A stretch of DNA of 64,000 bases from Megasphaera paucivorans (GCF_900103535.1 NZ_FNHQ01000001.1:187769-251768), one strand, 5' to 3'. Positions 50,219 through 59,793 are shown, counted from the stretch's first letter. The notes: a model not told the origin generated them from the letters alone. Numbers and translations: made by a program.

Positions 50219-51130
50219 ATGAACATACGACAATTAGAATATTTTATTGCCGTAGCGGAAACACTCAATTTTACTAAAGCGGCAAGCCGCTTTTATATTT
50301 CTCAAACGGCGATAACACAACAGATTAAAGTACTTGAAAGGGAAATAAATTGTACTCTATTTTATCGCAACAAAAGACATGTTGAACTAACACCGGCAGG
50401 CAAGGTTTTTCTTCCAAGCGTCCGGGAGATTTTGCGTAACCTAAATACCGCTATTGCCCGCTGTACCTCCATTTCCACAGGAATCACAGGCACACTAATC
50501 ATTGGAATTGTCAAGGACTATGTGAACGTTAACTTTGTCGATACATTAGACCGCTTTTGCCGAGTATATCCAAATATTTCGCTCCACTTCATTCGCCAAA
50601 CTGTTGATACTCTCTACAATCTTCTCCTCAACAACAAGGTGGACATCATTATCAATGTAAAATTCCACACAGAAAAATACAGCAACATACAATGGAAACT
50701 TTTACATCGAGCCTCACTATTAGCAATCTGCTCCAAAAACAACTCACTCGCAAATAAAACTCATCTAACGGTACATGAACTACGACAAGAAAATCTCCTT
50801 CTCCTAGATACGCAAGGCAACGAATTAGATGAAAAAACGCAGATGTTGCACAACTTGGCCCTTGACACCGCTATTTCTGGAACAATTTACTACAATGAAG
50901 ATGTCGAAACGATTTTTCTCATGGCCGCCGCTAATCAAGGTATCGGATTAGTCCCTGATTACGTTCCTCTTCTGCAACAGTTTAGTAATAAAATTCGAGC
51001 AATCCCTATCATAGACAATGAAGAACGAGTCGAAGTCATAACTGCTTGGAATAAGGAAAATGAAAATCCATCATTGCAATGGTTTTTAAATATTCTACAA
51101 ATCAGTAATATAACTACAACCGATAAATAA
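50219..51130 (+). CDS. LysR-family transcriptional regulator (303 aa)
   Basis: N-terminal winged HTH (MNIRQLEYFIAVAETLNFTKAASRFYISQTAITQQIKVLE) followed by a substrate-binding domain (TGTLIIGIVKDYVNV). Divergent from the Old Yellow Enzyme operon, it is the expected inducer-responsive activator of that operon. Confidence 0.9.
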   Translation: MNIRQLEYFIAVAETLNFTKAASRFYISQTAITQQIKVLEREINCTLFYRNKRHVELTPAGKVFLPSVREILRNLNTAIARCTSISTGITGTLIIGIVKDYVNVNFVDTLDRFCRVYPNISLHFIRQTVDTLYNLLLNNKVDIIINVKFHTEKYSNIQWKLLHRASLLAICSKNNSLANKTHLTVHELRQENLLLLDTQGNELDEKTQMLHNLALDTAISGTIYYNEDVETIFLMAAANQGIGLVPDYVPLLQQFSNKIRAIPIIDNEERVEVITAWNKENENPSLQWFLNILQISNITTTDK

Positions 51131-51276
51131 TCGCGAGATTGTTGACTATAGCTGCGGCAAACATCAAGATGTGAAATTAGTGTAGGTAAACAGAACCATG
51201 AAATATATCTCTATAAGTAAAAAAATTATAACCGTTTATACTACAATAATCATATTCATTCACTTTTCCACGCAAC

Positions 51277-51302
51277 AAAAAAAGCACCCATTGCTGAGTG
51301 CT
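51277..51302 (-). terminator. Terminator identical to the one after the FRG gene
   Basis: Leftward AGCAC...GTGCT followed by seven T. The 25 bases match 12556-12580 exactly. It lies just after the small gene at 51309. Confidence 0.7.
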
Positions 51303-51308
51303 TACCTG

Positions 51309-51506
51309 TTACTTACAATCGCTGACACTGATGACGCTAATATCTGTCAGATTATATCTGCATTCTCTGCGTCCTGCGTTTTTCTTTGCCTGCTCAGATA
51401 ATATAATATAGTTCGTTTTAGAATCGTGTGCTTTACAAATTCCTTCGTGCAGCGCTCTATTGCTGATCACTCGAATTTTTAAATACTTCTCTAAATAAGA
51501 TGTCAT
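51309..51506 (-). CDS. Small protein of unknown function (65 aa)
   Basis: MTSYLEKYLKIRVISNRALHEG continues with IILSEQAKKNAGRRECRYN. ATG 51504-51506 has AGGGGGAATAGTAT upstream. Its terminator is shared with the phage FRG gene, so it may come from phage DNA. Family not recognised. Confidence 0.5.
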   Translation of the reverse strand: MTSYLEKYLKIRVISNRALHEGICKAHDSKTNYIILSEQAKKNAGRRECRYNLTDISVISVSDCK

Positions 51507-51902
51507 ATACTATTCCCCCTCATGATAAGAGCCACACAACGTCTATGAAATATGTATAATTACCTAGCCTATATTTATTTTTACCTTATCATTATACCAC
51601 ATATTTCCAATCCCAAACCCCTGAGAAACTACTGCAAGAAAAATTTTTTCACAATAAACAAATCGTTACCTCTCTGGGATTACTTTTTTATGATTATTTT
51701 TTCTTTTTTGCTAAAATAATGCGTAAAGTCTCTTCTTTATCCATACACTCCATTATCTATCCTTCGTGATGTTCTTCCTTCCTATCGTATCACACGACAA
51801 AATACCATTTCTTGTATTTGTTATTCTTTTCAGCAATAACCTTCTCATTATATCCGCTAACCGATTGCGCCTGCTGCTGCAAAAAATCAGCGGTCTCCAT
51901 TC
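51507..51902. other. Intergenic region, nothing certain
   Basis: AT-rich. One 19-codon leftward frame (51694-51753, MECMDKEETLRIILAKKKK) resembles the start of a truncated regulator but has no continuation. No repeat, RNA or strong promoter is visible. Confidence 0.3.
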
Positions 51903-52250
51903 TTACGCTTTATATGTTCCACCTGTATTATTTTCATTTAATGTGCCTTCTACTTCCACAAGAAGGCATTTGACTAATTTTTTACAAACAGGACGATGCC
52001 GTGTTCCGTGGGGAATAATAATAAAATCTCCTTCCGTTAAATGGGTCGCCCCATCGTCAAATTCGATATCGAATTCGCCTTCAATACAATAAAACATTTC
52101 ATCGGACTGATCATGCACATGAAAATCCAATGTCCGATTTTCTGCCTGCAGTACATTCAGCATATGATTGTTTAGGGTATCCACTCTATGATAGGAAAAA
52201 AGATTGGCTGCTGCATTCACTTGGTCTTTCAGGTTCATTTTTTGAATCAT
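51903..52250 (-). CDS. Cupin-domain protein (115 aa)
   Basis: Cupin motifs are clear: FHVHDQSDEMFYCIEGEFDIEF (first, with H, H, E and His-like ligands) and EGDFIIIPHGTRHRP (second). Binds a metal and a small molecule; specific role unknown. Ribosome binding site GAGGAGGAAGTATT. Confidence 0.85.
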   Translation of the reverse strand: MIQKMNLKDQVNAAANLFSYHRVDTLNNHMLNVLQAENRTLDFHVHDQSDEMFYCIEGEFDIEFDDGATHLTEGDFIIIPHGTRHRPVCKKLVKCLLVEVEGTLNENNTGGTYKA

Positions 52251-52271
52251 AATACTTCCTCCTCGTATTAT

Positions 52272-52305
52272 AAGTTTATAGACCTCACTAAGAGGCTATA
52301 AACTT
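52272..52305. promoter_or_regulatory. Palindrome upstream of the cupin gene
   Basis: AAGTTTATAG and CTATAAACTT (10-bp arms, central ACCTC...GAG) lie just ahead of a TATAAT-like element, where a TetR/MarR-type repressor might bind; on the plus strand the flanking T7 could also give a terminator. Confidence 0.5.
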
Positions 52306-52339
52306 ATTTTTTTATGATATAGGTATGGGAGAATTGTTA

Positions 52340-54110
52340 GTCATCCTTTTCATACCTATATAATTAATAAGTTGTTTTATAATCATGGTCCCAGATGCTA
52401 TACTTTGTTCATAAGAATTGTAGCTATGGTCACTGCTTCTTCCTCCAGCAAAACATGTTGTTATTGCCTAAAAAGCTTGCAGCCCTAATACTACGCCAAA
52501 ACTTATTACACAAATGCTGCTTCCTGGTATCTAGCCACCAGCAGGGTATTTCTGTCAGTGAATGCTAATAACGCGAGGGTTAGGGTGGCGTAGTGATCTG
52601 GGATAATCCATGATTACATTCTTCATTTTATTTCAAAAGGGGGTGATTCCCGTGAAGAAAATTGATTACCTATCAACGTTGTTTGTTGGGATTGATATTG
52701 CATCCCGAATGAATGTTGTGTCTGCCATTGATTTTAATCAGGACTATTTCATAAAGATGAAACCAGCTCCTAATTCTCAGGAAGGGGCGGAATTTCTTGA
52801 AACAATGATTGTTAATGTCTTAGGTAATAACCATCAGTTCAAGTACGTCATTATCGGTATGGAGTCTACTGGCTTTTATGGTGTACACATCGCCAATTAT
52901 CTTTCTGCCAGCGATACGCTTGCTCCTTTTTCCTTACATGTGTACTGCCTCAATCCAAAGGAAGTGAAAAACTATAAAAAATCTTTCAACGACTTAGGCA
53001 AGAACGATGGTATTGATTCTTTTGTGATCGCTGACTATGCACGTGTAGGACGTATCGCTAGTAAACCATGGCGGGGTTCGCAGTACTTAGCTCTTCAACG
53101 CCTTACAAGACATCGCATGCACATTACTGAATGTATTGCCAGAGAGAAAACATACATGTTAAATAATATCTTTCTCAAATTCAGTGAATACGCGCTTTTG
53201 AATAAGGACGAGCATCCTTTTTCAAATAAATATAGTGCTACTGCGCAAGCAATTCTAACCGAGTATACAACCAATGAAGATCTTGTAAATTCTTCAGTGG
53301 CAGAACTGGTTGATTTTGTCAATTCTAAAAGTCGCGGTCGTATTGCTGATCCAGAAGAAACAGCCAAGATTCTTCAAGCTGCAGCGCGTAATTCATACAG
53401 ACTGGATACTTGTCTGTATGAACCATTAACCATATCTATTGCATCTTCTTTTAACTGCATCAGTTCCTTTGAAAAAGAGCTGAAAGTGATTGATAAAGCC
53501 ATACTTCAAACTGTGCAAGGGTTAAATCCCGTAGAATATACCGTTCTGAATTCCATTCCTGGAATTGGCAAAGTTTTCTCCGCTGGCATTCTTGCTGAAC
53601 TTGGCTCTATTAAAACATTTCAAAACGCGGATGCACTTGCCAAGTACTGTGGCATCGTCTGGAACGATAACCAGTCTGGGGATTTTGAAGCAGAAGATAA
53701 AAAGATGAGTAAAGCTGGCAACCGTTACCTGCGCTACTATATCATCGAAGCTACTGACAGCGTCATCAGAAACTGCCCTGCATACAAAAGATTCTATACC
53801 AAAAAGTATGTTGAAACCAGAAACCATCAACATAAAAGAGCACTCGCGTTGACCTCCCGTAAATTTATACGTATGCTTTTTGGCCTGCTGGACAAAAGCC
53901 AACTCTACTCTCCGGAAAAGAGTAGGTAATCCATATCAACTATCTAGCTTACGTTTTTCTTTGAAAAACCGTAGGTCTATTCAAGTTACCCTTCTCTATC
54001 AAAAACAATTCAATTATGTTCTTGACATATTACCAAATTGCTTTTTCGCAACATGGCGATTAGCCTATGCCGTACTTTTTGACGTGTAGGATACTATAAT
54101 AGATCGTATA
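52340..54110 (+). mobile_element. IS110-family element (ends not exact)
   Basis: Centre is the transposase at 52652-53929. The noncoding region upstream (about 52340-52650) is long and shows a TATAAT-like site near 52377-52382 and several hairpins, as expected for the left-end bridge RNA of IS110 elements. There are no terminal inverted repeats, which is normal for the family; exact ends cannot be read from one copy. Confidence 0.7.
52652..53929 (+). CDS. IS110-family transposase (425 aa)
   Basis: N-terminal DEDD RuvC-like domain (FVGIDIASRMNVVSAID with D, E in IIGMESTGFYG, D in DSFVIADYAR) and C-terminal Tnp domain (NSIPGIGKVFSAGILAELG). Starts at GTG 52652 with GGGGGTGATTCCC upstream. Intact, with the catalytic acids present. 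It inserts at sites defined by its bridge RNA. Confidence 0.9.
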   Translation: MKKIDYLSTLFVGIDIASRMNVVSAIDFNQDYFIKMKPAPNSQEGAEFLETMIVNVLGNNHQFKYVIIGMESTGFYGVHIANYLSASDTLAPFSLHVYCLNPKEVKNYKKSFNDLGKNDGIDSFVIADYARVGRIASKPWRGSQYLALQRLTRHRMHITECIAREKTYMLNNIFLKFSEYALLNKDEHPFSNKYSATAQAILTEYTTNEDLVNSSVAELVDFVNSKSRGRIADPEETAKILQAAARNSYRLDTCLYEPLTISIASSFNCISSFEKELKVIDKAILQTVQGLNPVEYTVLNSIPGIGKVFSAGILAELGSIKTFQNADALAKYCGIVWNDNQSGDFEAEDKKMSKAGNRYLRYYIIEATDSVIRNCPAYKRFYTKKYVETRNHQHKRALALTSRKFIRMLFGLLDKSQLYSPEKSR

Positions 54111-54367
54111 GGATCGCCTGTCCTGTATTGTTTCCTGCGGTTACAATACAATTTAGTTTAGTTCATTTATTTTTATAAATCCTCAATTTGAGTACTTATA
54201 TCTTACTCCTTTTTTTCACCTATTGTTACAATTTTATAACAATACAGTTTACTTTATTACGGTCTTTTAACACAATGGTATCGGTTCTGTGTATTCCCTT
54301 GCTTCTCCAAAAAACGCCGAGTATACTACACCTATCAAACAAATTATGCATAAAGGAAGTGAGCATC

Positions 54368-54589
54368 ATGTTATCTATCTCAAAAAAACTAAAAGTAACA
54401 TTATTAACCGGCATGCTTACGGCCAGCATGTTAGGAACCACGTTAGTAAGTGCTGCCGGTCCCTGGCATCATCCGGGGCCTCCTCCAATTCATCATCATC
54501 ATTATTATCATGACAACAGCAGCAACAATGCTGTCACTGCTTTCGTTGCAGGTGCTATTATAGGTGCCGTCGTAGGACACAATACCTAA
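54368..54589 (+). CDS. Exported His-rich small protein (73 aa)
   Basis: Signal peptide LKVTLLTGMLTASMLGTTLVSA, then GPWHHPGPPPIHHHHYYH (metal-binding His cluster) and a glycine-zipper-like end (AFVAGAIIGAVVGHNT). ATG 54368 follows AAAGGAAGTGAGCATC. Possible metal buffering in the periplasm; membrane association likely. Own terminator at 54640-54671. Confidence 0.6.
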   Translation: MLSISKKLKVTLLTGMLTASMLGTTLVSAAGPWHHPGPPPIHHHHYYHDNSSNNAVTAFVAGAIIGAVVGHNT

Positions 54590-54639
54590 CATGAATTCAT
54601 TAAAAAGGAGAGGCTGCTAACGATAATATGTACCAAAAA

Positions 54640-54671
54640 AGTTCTCCGCCCAAAAAGCGGAGAACTCTTTT
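54640..54671 (+). terminator. Terminator of the His-rich gene
   Basis: AGTTCTCCGC pairs with GCGGAGAACT over CCAAAAA, followed by CTTTT. Confidence 0.8.
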
Positions 54672-54759
54672 AGTACGATTTTCTCCTGCCGTATTCATAC
54701 CAATCAAAATGTTATTATATATTTACTATTTTTTAAAAATACGTTGTATTATACTATGG

Positions 54760-54922
54760 ATAAGTAGATTTTCATTACTATCGCACACTTTTCAAATGGC
54801 ACGTTATACAAAATTTGCCAGTTGTTTTTATGCATCGCAATGCATGCATGATTTACATAGTCAATGAAAATCTACTTTGGGATCGAATACGTGGAGCAGC
54901 AACCGCGTATTCGGTCTTTTTT
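54760..54922 (+). ncRNA. Structured small RNA, copy C
   Basis: Promoter -10 TATACT (54750-54755). Outer helix AAGTAGATTTTCATT (54762-54776) with AATGAAAATCTACTT (54863-54877), a perfect 15-bp stem. Loop contains a core variant CGCACACTTTTCAAAT (near 54782-54797) and inner hairpins. Terminator CGAATACG...CGTATTCG and TTTTTT at 54884-54922. Chromosomal context, between the His-rich gene and the PfpI-like gene. Confidence 0.75.
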
Positions 54923-55066
54923 CGTTTGCTTGTTATGTATTAAATAGCAGACAGTATTCCTATGTAATTTAACAATTATCCATATATTTTAATTAATATT
55001 ACCGATTTTATTCATTTATTTTTAATAAATGCTTGTTTTATTTCTTATTTTCCTTATAATAGAATA

Positions 55067-55184
55067 AACAGGTTTCTTATGTGTTTCAATAGAAACATCT
55101 CCTAATAAAAATGCCCATCACATTTCTAGGAACCCTGTTTAAGAGGACAAAGCCCACTACCCTTCTGCTTTGTCTTCTTTTTTA
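55067..55184 (+). ncRNA. Second type of structured RNA (E)
   Basis: TATAAT at 55055-55060 is followed by AAACAGG-TTTC (55066-55076) pairing with GGAA-C-CCTGTTT (55129-55140; one bulged C), then a separate terminator GACAAAGC...GCTTTGTC with TTCTTTTTT (55146-55181). The design mimics the RNA family but lacks its conserved core. Confidence 0.5.
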
Positions 55185-55207
55185 TAAGCAAATATCGCAG
55201 CCTACCT

Positions 55208-55951
55208 TCAATCCACATGAAGAACAGCGTTCACAACCGCTTCGCCTAACTGTTTGCTGGATTGTGGATTTTGTCCTGTAATCAGATTTCCGTCTATTTC
55301 TATATGATCACTCCAAGGAGTTCCGGCCACAAACCTTGCTCCCTTAGTGTTCGCTCTGTCTTCCAGAGAAAAAGGAACCAACTGTTCTGCCTGAACCAGT
55401 ATTTCTTCCGCATTGGTAAAGCCGGTTATCTTCTTATCCGTTACTACCGGCATACCATCTTTTCGTACTGCTTGCAGCAGCGTTCCTGTTCCATGGCAGA
55501 CTGCGGCAATTATTTTATTTTGCGCGTCAAAATATGAAATAATTTCATCCAGTGCCTTGCTATTGGCCAAATCATAGAGGGGACCATGACCACCGGGTAT
55601 CATCAAGGCATCATACTCCTGGTAGTTGATTTGTGATAGTATTTCCGTCTGCTGCAGAATATCCGCCGCTTGTTTCCATTCTGCGCCAATTCTTTTATCT
55701 ACACTGCCGGGATCAATAGGACAACTGCCCCCCTGTAGACTGGCAGTCGTTACGGTAAAACCTGCTTCGACAAAAAGAGTATACGGAACCGCAAATTCCT
55801 CCAGCCATAGGCCCGTTTTTCTTCCATTATCAAAATGATCATGATGGGTGACCACCATCAGCACTTTCTTTTCTCTTTCGTTCGCCGAAACTCTATTCAT
55901 CGGCAACAAAAGCAATACAACTATCGCGGTTATTACTAAAATAGTCAGCAT
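55208..55951 (-). CDS. DJ-1/PfpI-family protein with membrane anchor (247 aa)
   Basis: N-terminal transmembrane segment (LTILVITAIVVLLLLPM) then a GATase1-like fold with MIPGGHGPLYDLA and catalytic Cys in AAVCHGTGTLLQA, plus KITGFTNAEE, resembling Hsp31-type chaperone/glyoxalases. ATG 55949-55951 follows AAAGGAGTGATAT. Role may be stress protein. Confidence 0.8.
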   Translation of the reverse strand: MLTILVITAIVVLLLLPMNRVSANEREKKVLMVVTHHDHFDNGRKTGLWLEEFAVPYTLFVEAGFTVTTASLQGGSCPIDPGSVDKRIGAEWKQAADILQQTEILSQINYQEYDALMIPGGHGPLYDLANSKALDEIISYFDAQNKIIAAVCHGTGTLLQAVRKDGMPVVTDKKITGFTNAEEILVQAEQLVPFSLEDRANTKGARFVAGTPWSDHIEIDGNLITGQNPQSSKQLGEAVVNAVLHVD

Positions 55952-56164
55952 ATATATCACTCCTTTTCGATGCTAATACGTATATCTGTATACTTTACCT
56001 ATACTATAGCACTATATAATTCAAAAGAAAATATATCTCTTTATTTTTGAAATTATCTGCGTATGATGCAGATAATTCTATTTTATAACTACGGGAAAGT
56101 CACACGGCCCGCCATATAATTTTTCCATTCTGTGATATAATCATCTCAAAGGAGTGAATACGTC

Positions 56165-57157
56165 ATGAAGCATGCAACGCGTATGGGGAAACTGTTTTTT
56201 AGGGCATTGCTGCTCTGTCTGCTTATTGCAGTCCCCCTCACCGGCCTTGCTGCCGGAATCCGGACAGAAGAAGTCCAACTGACTCAACCCCAGGGAATAT
56301 TAAAAGGATCCCTAGTATTGCCGCAGTCTCAAAAACAGTATCCTGTCGTACTGCTGATCGCCGGTTCTGGACCAACGGATAGAAATGGAAACAACAGCCT
56401 GTCCGGAGAAAACAACTCATTGAAACTGCTAGCAGAAGGACTCGCTGAAAAGGGCATCGCCTCTCTTCGTTATGACAAAAGGGGCATTGGAGAAAGCCGT
56501 TTTCCCGTCCTAAAGGAATCAGATTTGACAATAGAGACGTATATCCAGGATGCGTCCCAATGGATACGATATCTAAAAAAAGACCCAAGGTTTTATTCCG
56601 TTATCGTACTGGGACACAGTGAAGGCAGCCTGATTGGTGCAGCTGCCGCCCGGCAAAGTGCTGCAGATGCATTTATTTCTGTTGCCGGTCCCGGGAAATC
56701 GCTGCAAACCATTTTATTAGAACAACTGCAGCAGAATACCTCACAAGAATACTTCCGCCAGAGTAAATTCATCATTTCCGAATTGGAAAAAGGCCACTCT
56801 GTACCGATTCCGGATGCTTCGTTTGCCATCTTATTCCGTCCCAGTGTGCAACCCTACCTGATTTCTGAATTCCGATATGATCCTGCAATAGAAATTTCTA
56901 AATTAAATATCCCCGTTCTTTTGGTACAGGGAACACACGATATTCAAGTCGCTCCTGAAAATGGACGTATATTAAAGCTGGCAGCTCCCAAGGCCACACT
57001 CGTGATGATCGACGGCATGAACCACGTGCTAAAGTTTGTTGCAATGGATAGGGACGATCAGATTGCCACTTACAGCAATCCCCACTTACCTGTTGTTCCG
57101 CAGATGATTACTTCAATCGCTGCCTTTATCAACAAACTACCTATGCTAAAAAAATAA
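56165..57157 (+). CDS. Exported alpha/beta hydrolase (330 aa)
   Basis: Signal peptide (KLFFRALLLCLLIAVPLTGLAA) followed by an alpha/beta fold: RYDKRGIGES and nucleophile GHSEGS, acid and His expected in LLVQGTHDIQV and MNHVLKF near the C-terminus. AAAGGAGTGAATACGTC upstream. Probably an esterase or lipase in the periplasm. Confidence 0.85.
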   Translation: MKHATRMGKLFFRALLLCLLIAVPLTGLAAGIRTEEVQLTQPQGILKGSLVLPQSQKQYPVVLLIAGSGPTDRNGNNSLSGENNSLKLLAEGLAEKGIASLRYDKRGIGESRFPVLKESDLTIETYIQDASQWIRYLKKDPRFYSVIVLGHSEGSLIGAAAARQSAADAFISVAGPGKSLQTILLEQLQQNTSQEYFRQSKFIISELEKGHSVPIPDASFAILFRPSVQPYLISEFRYDPAIEISKLNIPVLLVQGTHDIQVAPENGRILKLAAPKATLVMIDGMNHVLKFVAMDRDDQIATYSNPHLPVVPQMITSIAAFINKLPMLKK

Positions 57158-57502
57158 AACAGTATGCCGATGTATCCGGTTCATAAGGGGATACAGGAGA
57201 AACATATTCCACCTGCACAACTATTTCCGAACCACTTTGTGATTGTATGATACTTCGTAAAAAAGGACGCGTTATGGATTTATGTGCCGAACGGATAGTT
57301 GCACTTGCTATGTATATGAACAGCGTAAAACAATCCGTTTAGAAAAACGCCTTCCTCATGGTTGGGGATAAAGTCAATATTCTCATTAGCCAGACTGTTT
57401 TACGGATAGACACCTACATCAAAAACAGGAACATTCCAAATGAATGTTCCTGTTTGACTATGGTATAGACTTTGTTCTCTCATAGGACAGCAGCGAACGC
57501 TT
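57158..57502. other. Intergenic region with a possible degenerate gene and terminator
   Basis: A short rightward frame at 57274-57342 (MDLCAERIVALAMYMNSVKQSV) ends in TAG and its frame continues as KTAFLMVGDKVNILIS after that stop; this weakly recalls the SpoIIID N-terminus plus HTH, so it may be a remnant. A perfect 14-bp stem (AAACAGGAACATTC/GAATGTTCCTGTTT, 57423-57455) works as a bidirectional terminator. Confidence 0.35.
57423..57455. terminator. Bidirectional terminator between hydrolase and glycosyltransferase
   Basis: 14-pair perfect stem with A/T flanks on both sides; separates convergent genes. Confidence 0.75.
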
Positions 57503-58684
57503 TTACAAAGTATGCTCCTGCAATTGCCGCAGTAACTGATCCCATTGATTCCAAACGATATCGGGGCTATATTTTTTTACAGATTTCCGGGCTTCTTCCC
57601 CCATTTTTTCTCGTAACGCCGGAGATTCCATTACCGTTTCCAATCCCTTGGCAAACGGCAGGACTCCGTTTTCGCATAAGATGCCGTTTTTTCCGTTGTC
57701 CAGCAACTTGTTCACTCCATCCGCGGATGCATAGCCTACCGCCGGTAAGCCAATCGATAAGGCTTCGGCCAATGCTAAACCAAATCCTTCATATGCCGAC
57801 GGAAATGCAAAAATATCCGCCTTCTGCAATTTAGCCATTACATCCTTTTCCAGTCCGCATAAAAAAACACGTTCCTGCAATTGATACTTTTCAATCAACT
57901 GCTGCAAGTTTCTTGTATATTCCGTGTGATTTTCGGCTTCTTTTCCATATATATATACATTCCAGTCAGGATAGGTATCCGCTAATATATGAAATGCTTC
58001 AATTAATATATGCGTCTGCTTTTGCACCGGATCCAATCTGCCAACCGTAACAATACAATGAGTCTTTGCCGTATCATTTATTTTTTTCCACTGAGATTCT
58101 TCTACCCGATTAATCGTATTCGGAATATATACAATACGGGTTGTAACATATTGCTTCGCTTTTTCCACAAAATCCGGCATTAATACTTGATGGACTGTTA
58201 CTTTATTTTCTTCTTTCAATGCCCACGCATTCATATTTCCCAACTTGGGTTCAATTGCATTATGGATCATAGCAATCACCGGAACATGCGGCAGGTTCAA
58301 TGTATTGGCCACCAAAACATCTTCATGTTCATAACATATGATTCCCGTAATATTTTGACCCGCCAGCAGCGGCTTTATTATATTGACAGCTAACGACGTG
58401 ATATATTTTTCCTTTGGACTATCACAGTAAGGAATTATGCGATTTATTTCCCGCTTAAATTTTATCGCAAGCGGAAGTGCCGCATTCCGCACCCGGAGTT
58501 TTATAAGGTGTACGCGGGAATCGAAAGAAAGAAAAAATGATGAAACATCCATATCATTAACCACGGCATATACGATATAGCCTCTTTTTACAAACTCGTT
58601 GGCCATATTGACAAAAACATGTTCTGTCCCGCCGCCATTCACCAAGGACGTATTGGCCGTATACAATAACAGGATTGTTGACAT
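57503..58684 (-). CDS. Glycosyltransferase family 4 (393 aa)
   Basis: GT-B fold features: N-terminal NGGGTEHVFVNMANEF, C-terminal TVGRLDPVQKQTHILIEAF and the EX7E region FPSAYEGFGLALAEALSIGLPAVGY. Probably adds sugars to a cell-surface polymer. No partner glycan genes are adjacent. Ribosome binding site GAAGGG. Confidence 0.9.
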   Translation of the reverse strand: MSTILLLYTANTSLVNGGGTEHVFVNMANEFVKRGYIVYAVVNDMDVSSFFLSFDSRVHLIKLRVRNAALPLAIKFKREINRIIPYCDSPKEKYITSLAVNIIKPLLAGQNITGIICYEHEDVLVANTLNLPHVPVIAMIHNAIEPKLGNMNAWALKEENKVTVHQVLMPDFVEKAKQYVTTRIVYIPNTINRVEESQWKKINDTAKTHCIVTVGRLDPVQKQTHILIEAFHILADTYPDWNVYIYGKEAENHTEYTRNLQQLIEKYQLQERVFLCGLEKDVMAKLQKADIFAFPSAYEGFGLALAEALSIGLPAVGYASADGVNKLLDNGKNGILCENGVLPFAKGLETVMESPALREKMGEEARKSVKKYSPDIVWNQWDQLLRQLQEHTL

Positions 58685-58843
58685 CGGATTCCCTTCTTTC
58701 TGCTTCAGCTAAAATCATTGTAGCATATAATAATGATTTTTTTCAATTGTGCAGTCTGCTGTCGAACAAATGTTTTTTGGTTAGGATGCACATACCTCTT
58801 TCTTACTGAGAGCTGCCAGTGTTTTCTAGATACGAGGTCACCG

Positions 58844-59470
58844 TTATCGTATAAAATTAGTCATAATTTTATCTTCATATTGCGGTTCCGGAACACCTGC
58901 TTTGCCGCAGATAGCCAGACACGTCATAAGCCATGCCATATTTTCACCCAAGATTCGCATCGTCTGCATTCCTTCCAAATCCTGTTTTGCTTCTTCGGGT
59001 GTATTCCCATGAATTTGATTCCAATACAAAGAAGGCACAATTGGCATATTGGTAATGGAAAAATATTTATTTAATTGATCAAACGTAGTTGCTGCACCGC
59101 CGCGGCGGCAGGATACGACAGCGGCACCCACTTTCTTTTGCACTGTCTTTTTCACACAGCAGAATACACGGTCCATGACTGCCGTTACTATTCCAGTAGC
59201 TGAAGCAAAGTGAACCGGCGACCCAATGACTAATCCATCCATTCCTGCATTAATTTTATCGACTACTTGATTGGCCACATCATCTGTAAAAACACAGGTT
59301 CCTGTTTTTGCACACTTACCGCAGGCAATACATGTGTATACGGGTTTATTTCCCAACCAAAAAATTTCGGTTTCAATATCATGCTTTTGCAATGTTTTTT
59401 CTACTTCCTGTAATCCGATATACGTACAACCATGTTCATGCGGACTGCCATTAATCATAAGTACTTTCAT
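58844..59470 (-). CDS. NADPH-dependent FMN reductase-like flavoprotein (208 aa)
   Basis: Starts MKVLMINGSPHEHGCTYIGLQ, with the flavin loop GSPHEHG, CIACGKCAKTGTC and IGSPVHFASATG. Belongs to the iron-sulphur/flavodoxin-like group. An inverted repeat ATAGTATTA (59509-59517) with TAATACTAT (59541-59549) lies in its promoter region, probably a regulator binding site. Confidence 0.8.
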   Translation of the reverse strand: MKVLMINGSPHEHGCTYIGLQEVEKTLQKHDIETEIFWLGNKPVYTCIACGKCAKTGTCVFTDDVANQVVDKINAGMDGLVIGSPVHFASATGIVTAVMDRVFCCVKKTVQKKVGAAVVSCRRGGAATTFDQLNKYFSITNMPIVPSLYWNQIHGNTPEEAKQDLEGMQTMRILGENMAWLMTCLAICGKAGVPEPQYEDKIMTNFIR

Positions 59471-59793
59471 CAAAATCTCCTCCCGTCATTGCTAAATTCA
59501 GATATTTCATAGTATTATATATTTTTATTATAATATAAATTAATACTATATTATTTTAAATATTGGCTGTATTTACTATTTTTTTTTACGGATACCGTAT
59601 TATTTTATGCAGCGGCTGCCGCTGCAAGGTACAGGACAGTTTATTTGCAAATACGGGTAAGACCGCAATTTATGGTGGTCTTACCCGTATTTGTATGATA
59701 GAAATATATACTGCAGTTTTCATGTATTTGATATAGCAAAAAACACACTATATAACTATCCTCGTTCCAGTGCTGCAGACATATGCTGTTCTA
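59471..59793. other. Intergenic region: promoter, inverted repeat and terminator
   Basis: Contains the 9-bp inverted repeat noted above, an AT-rich promoter area and, at 59650-59693, the terminator of the MFS operon. A small GC-rich palindrome (GCAGCGGCTGCCGCTGC) is at 59611-59629. No coding frame. Confidence 0.5.
59650..59693. terminator. Terminator of the amidohydrolase-MFS operon
   Basis: AAATACGGGTAAGACC (59650-59665) and GGTCTTACCCGTATTT (59678-59693), a perfect 16-bp stem with a 12-base loop, flanked by A/T on both sides. Confidence 0.8.

Noticed and set aside
51694..51753. A 19-codon gene
   Set aside because: Too short, with no convincing ribosome binding site or conserved pattern.
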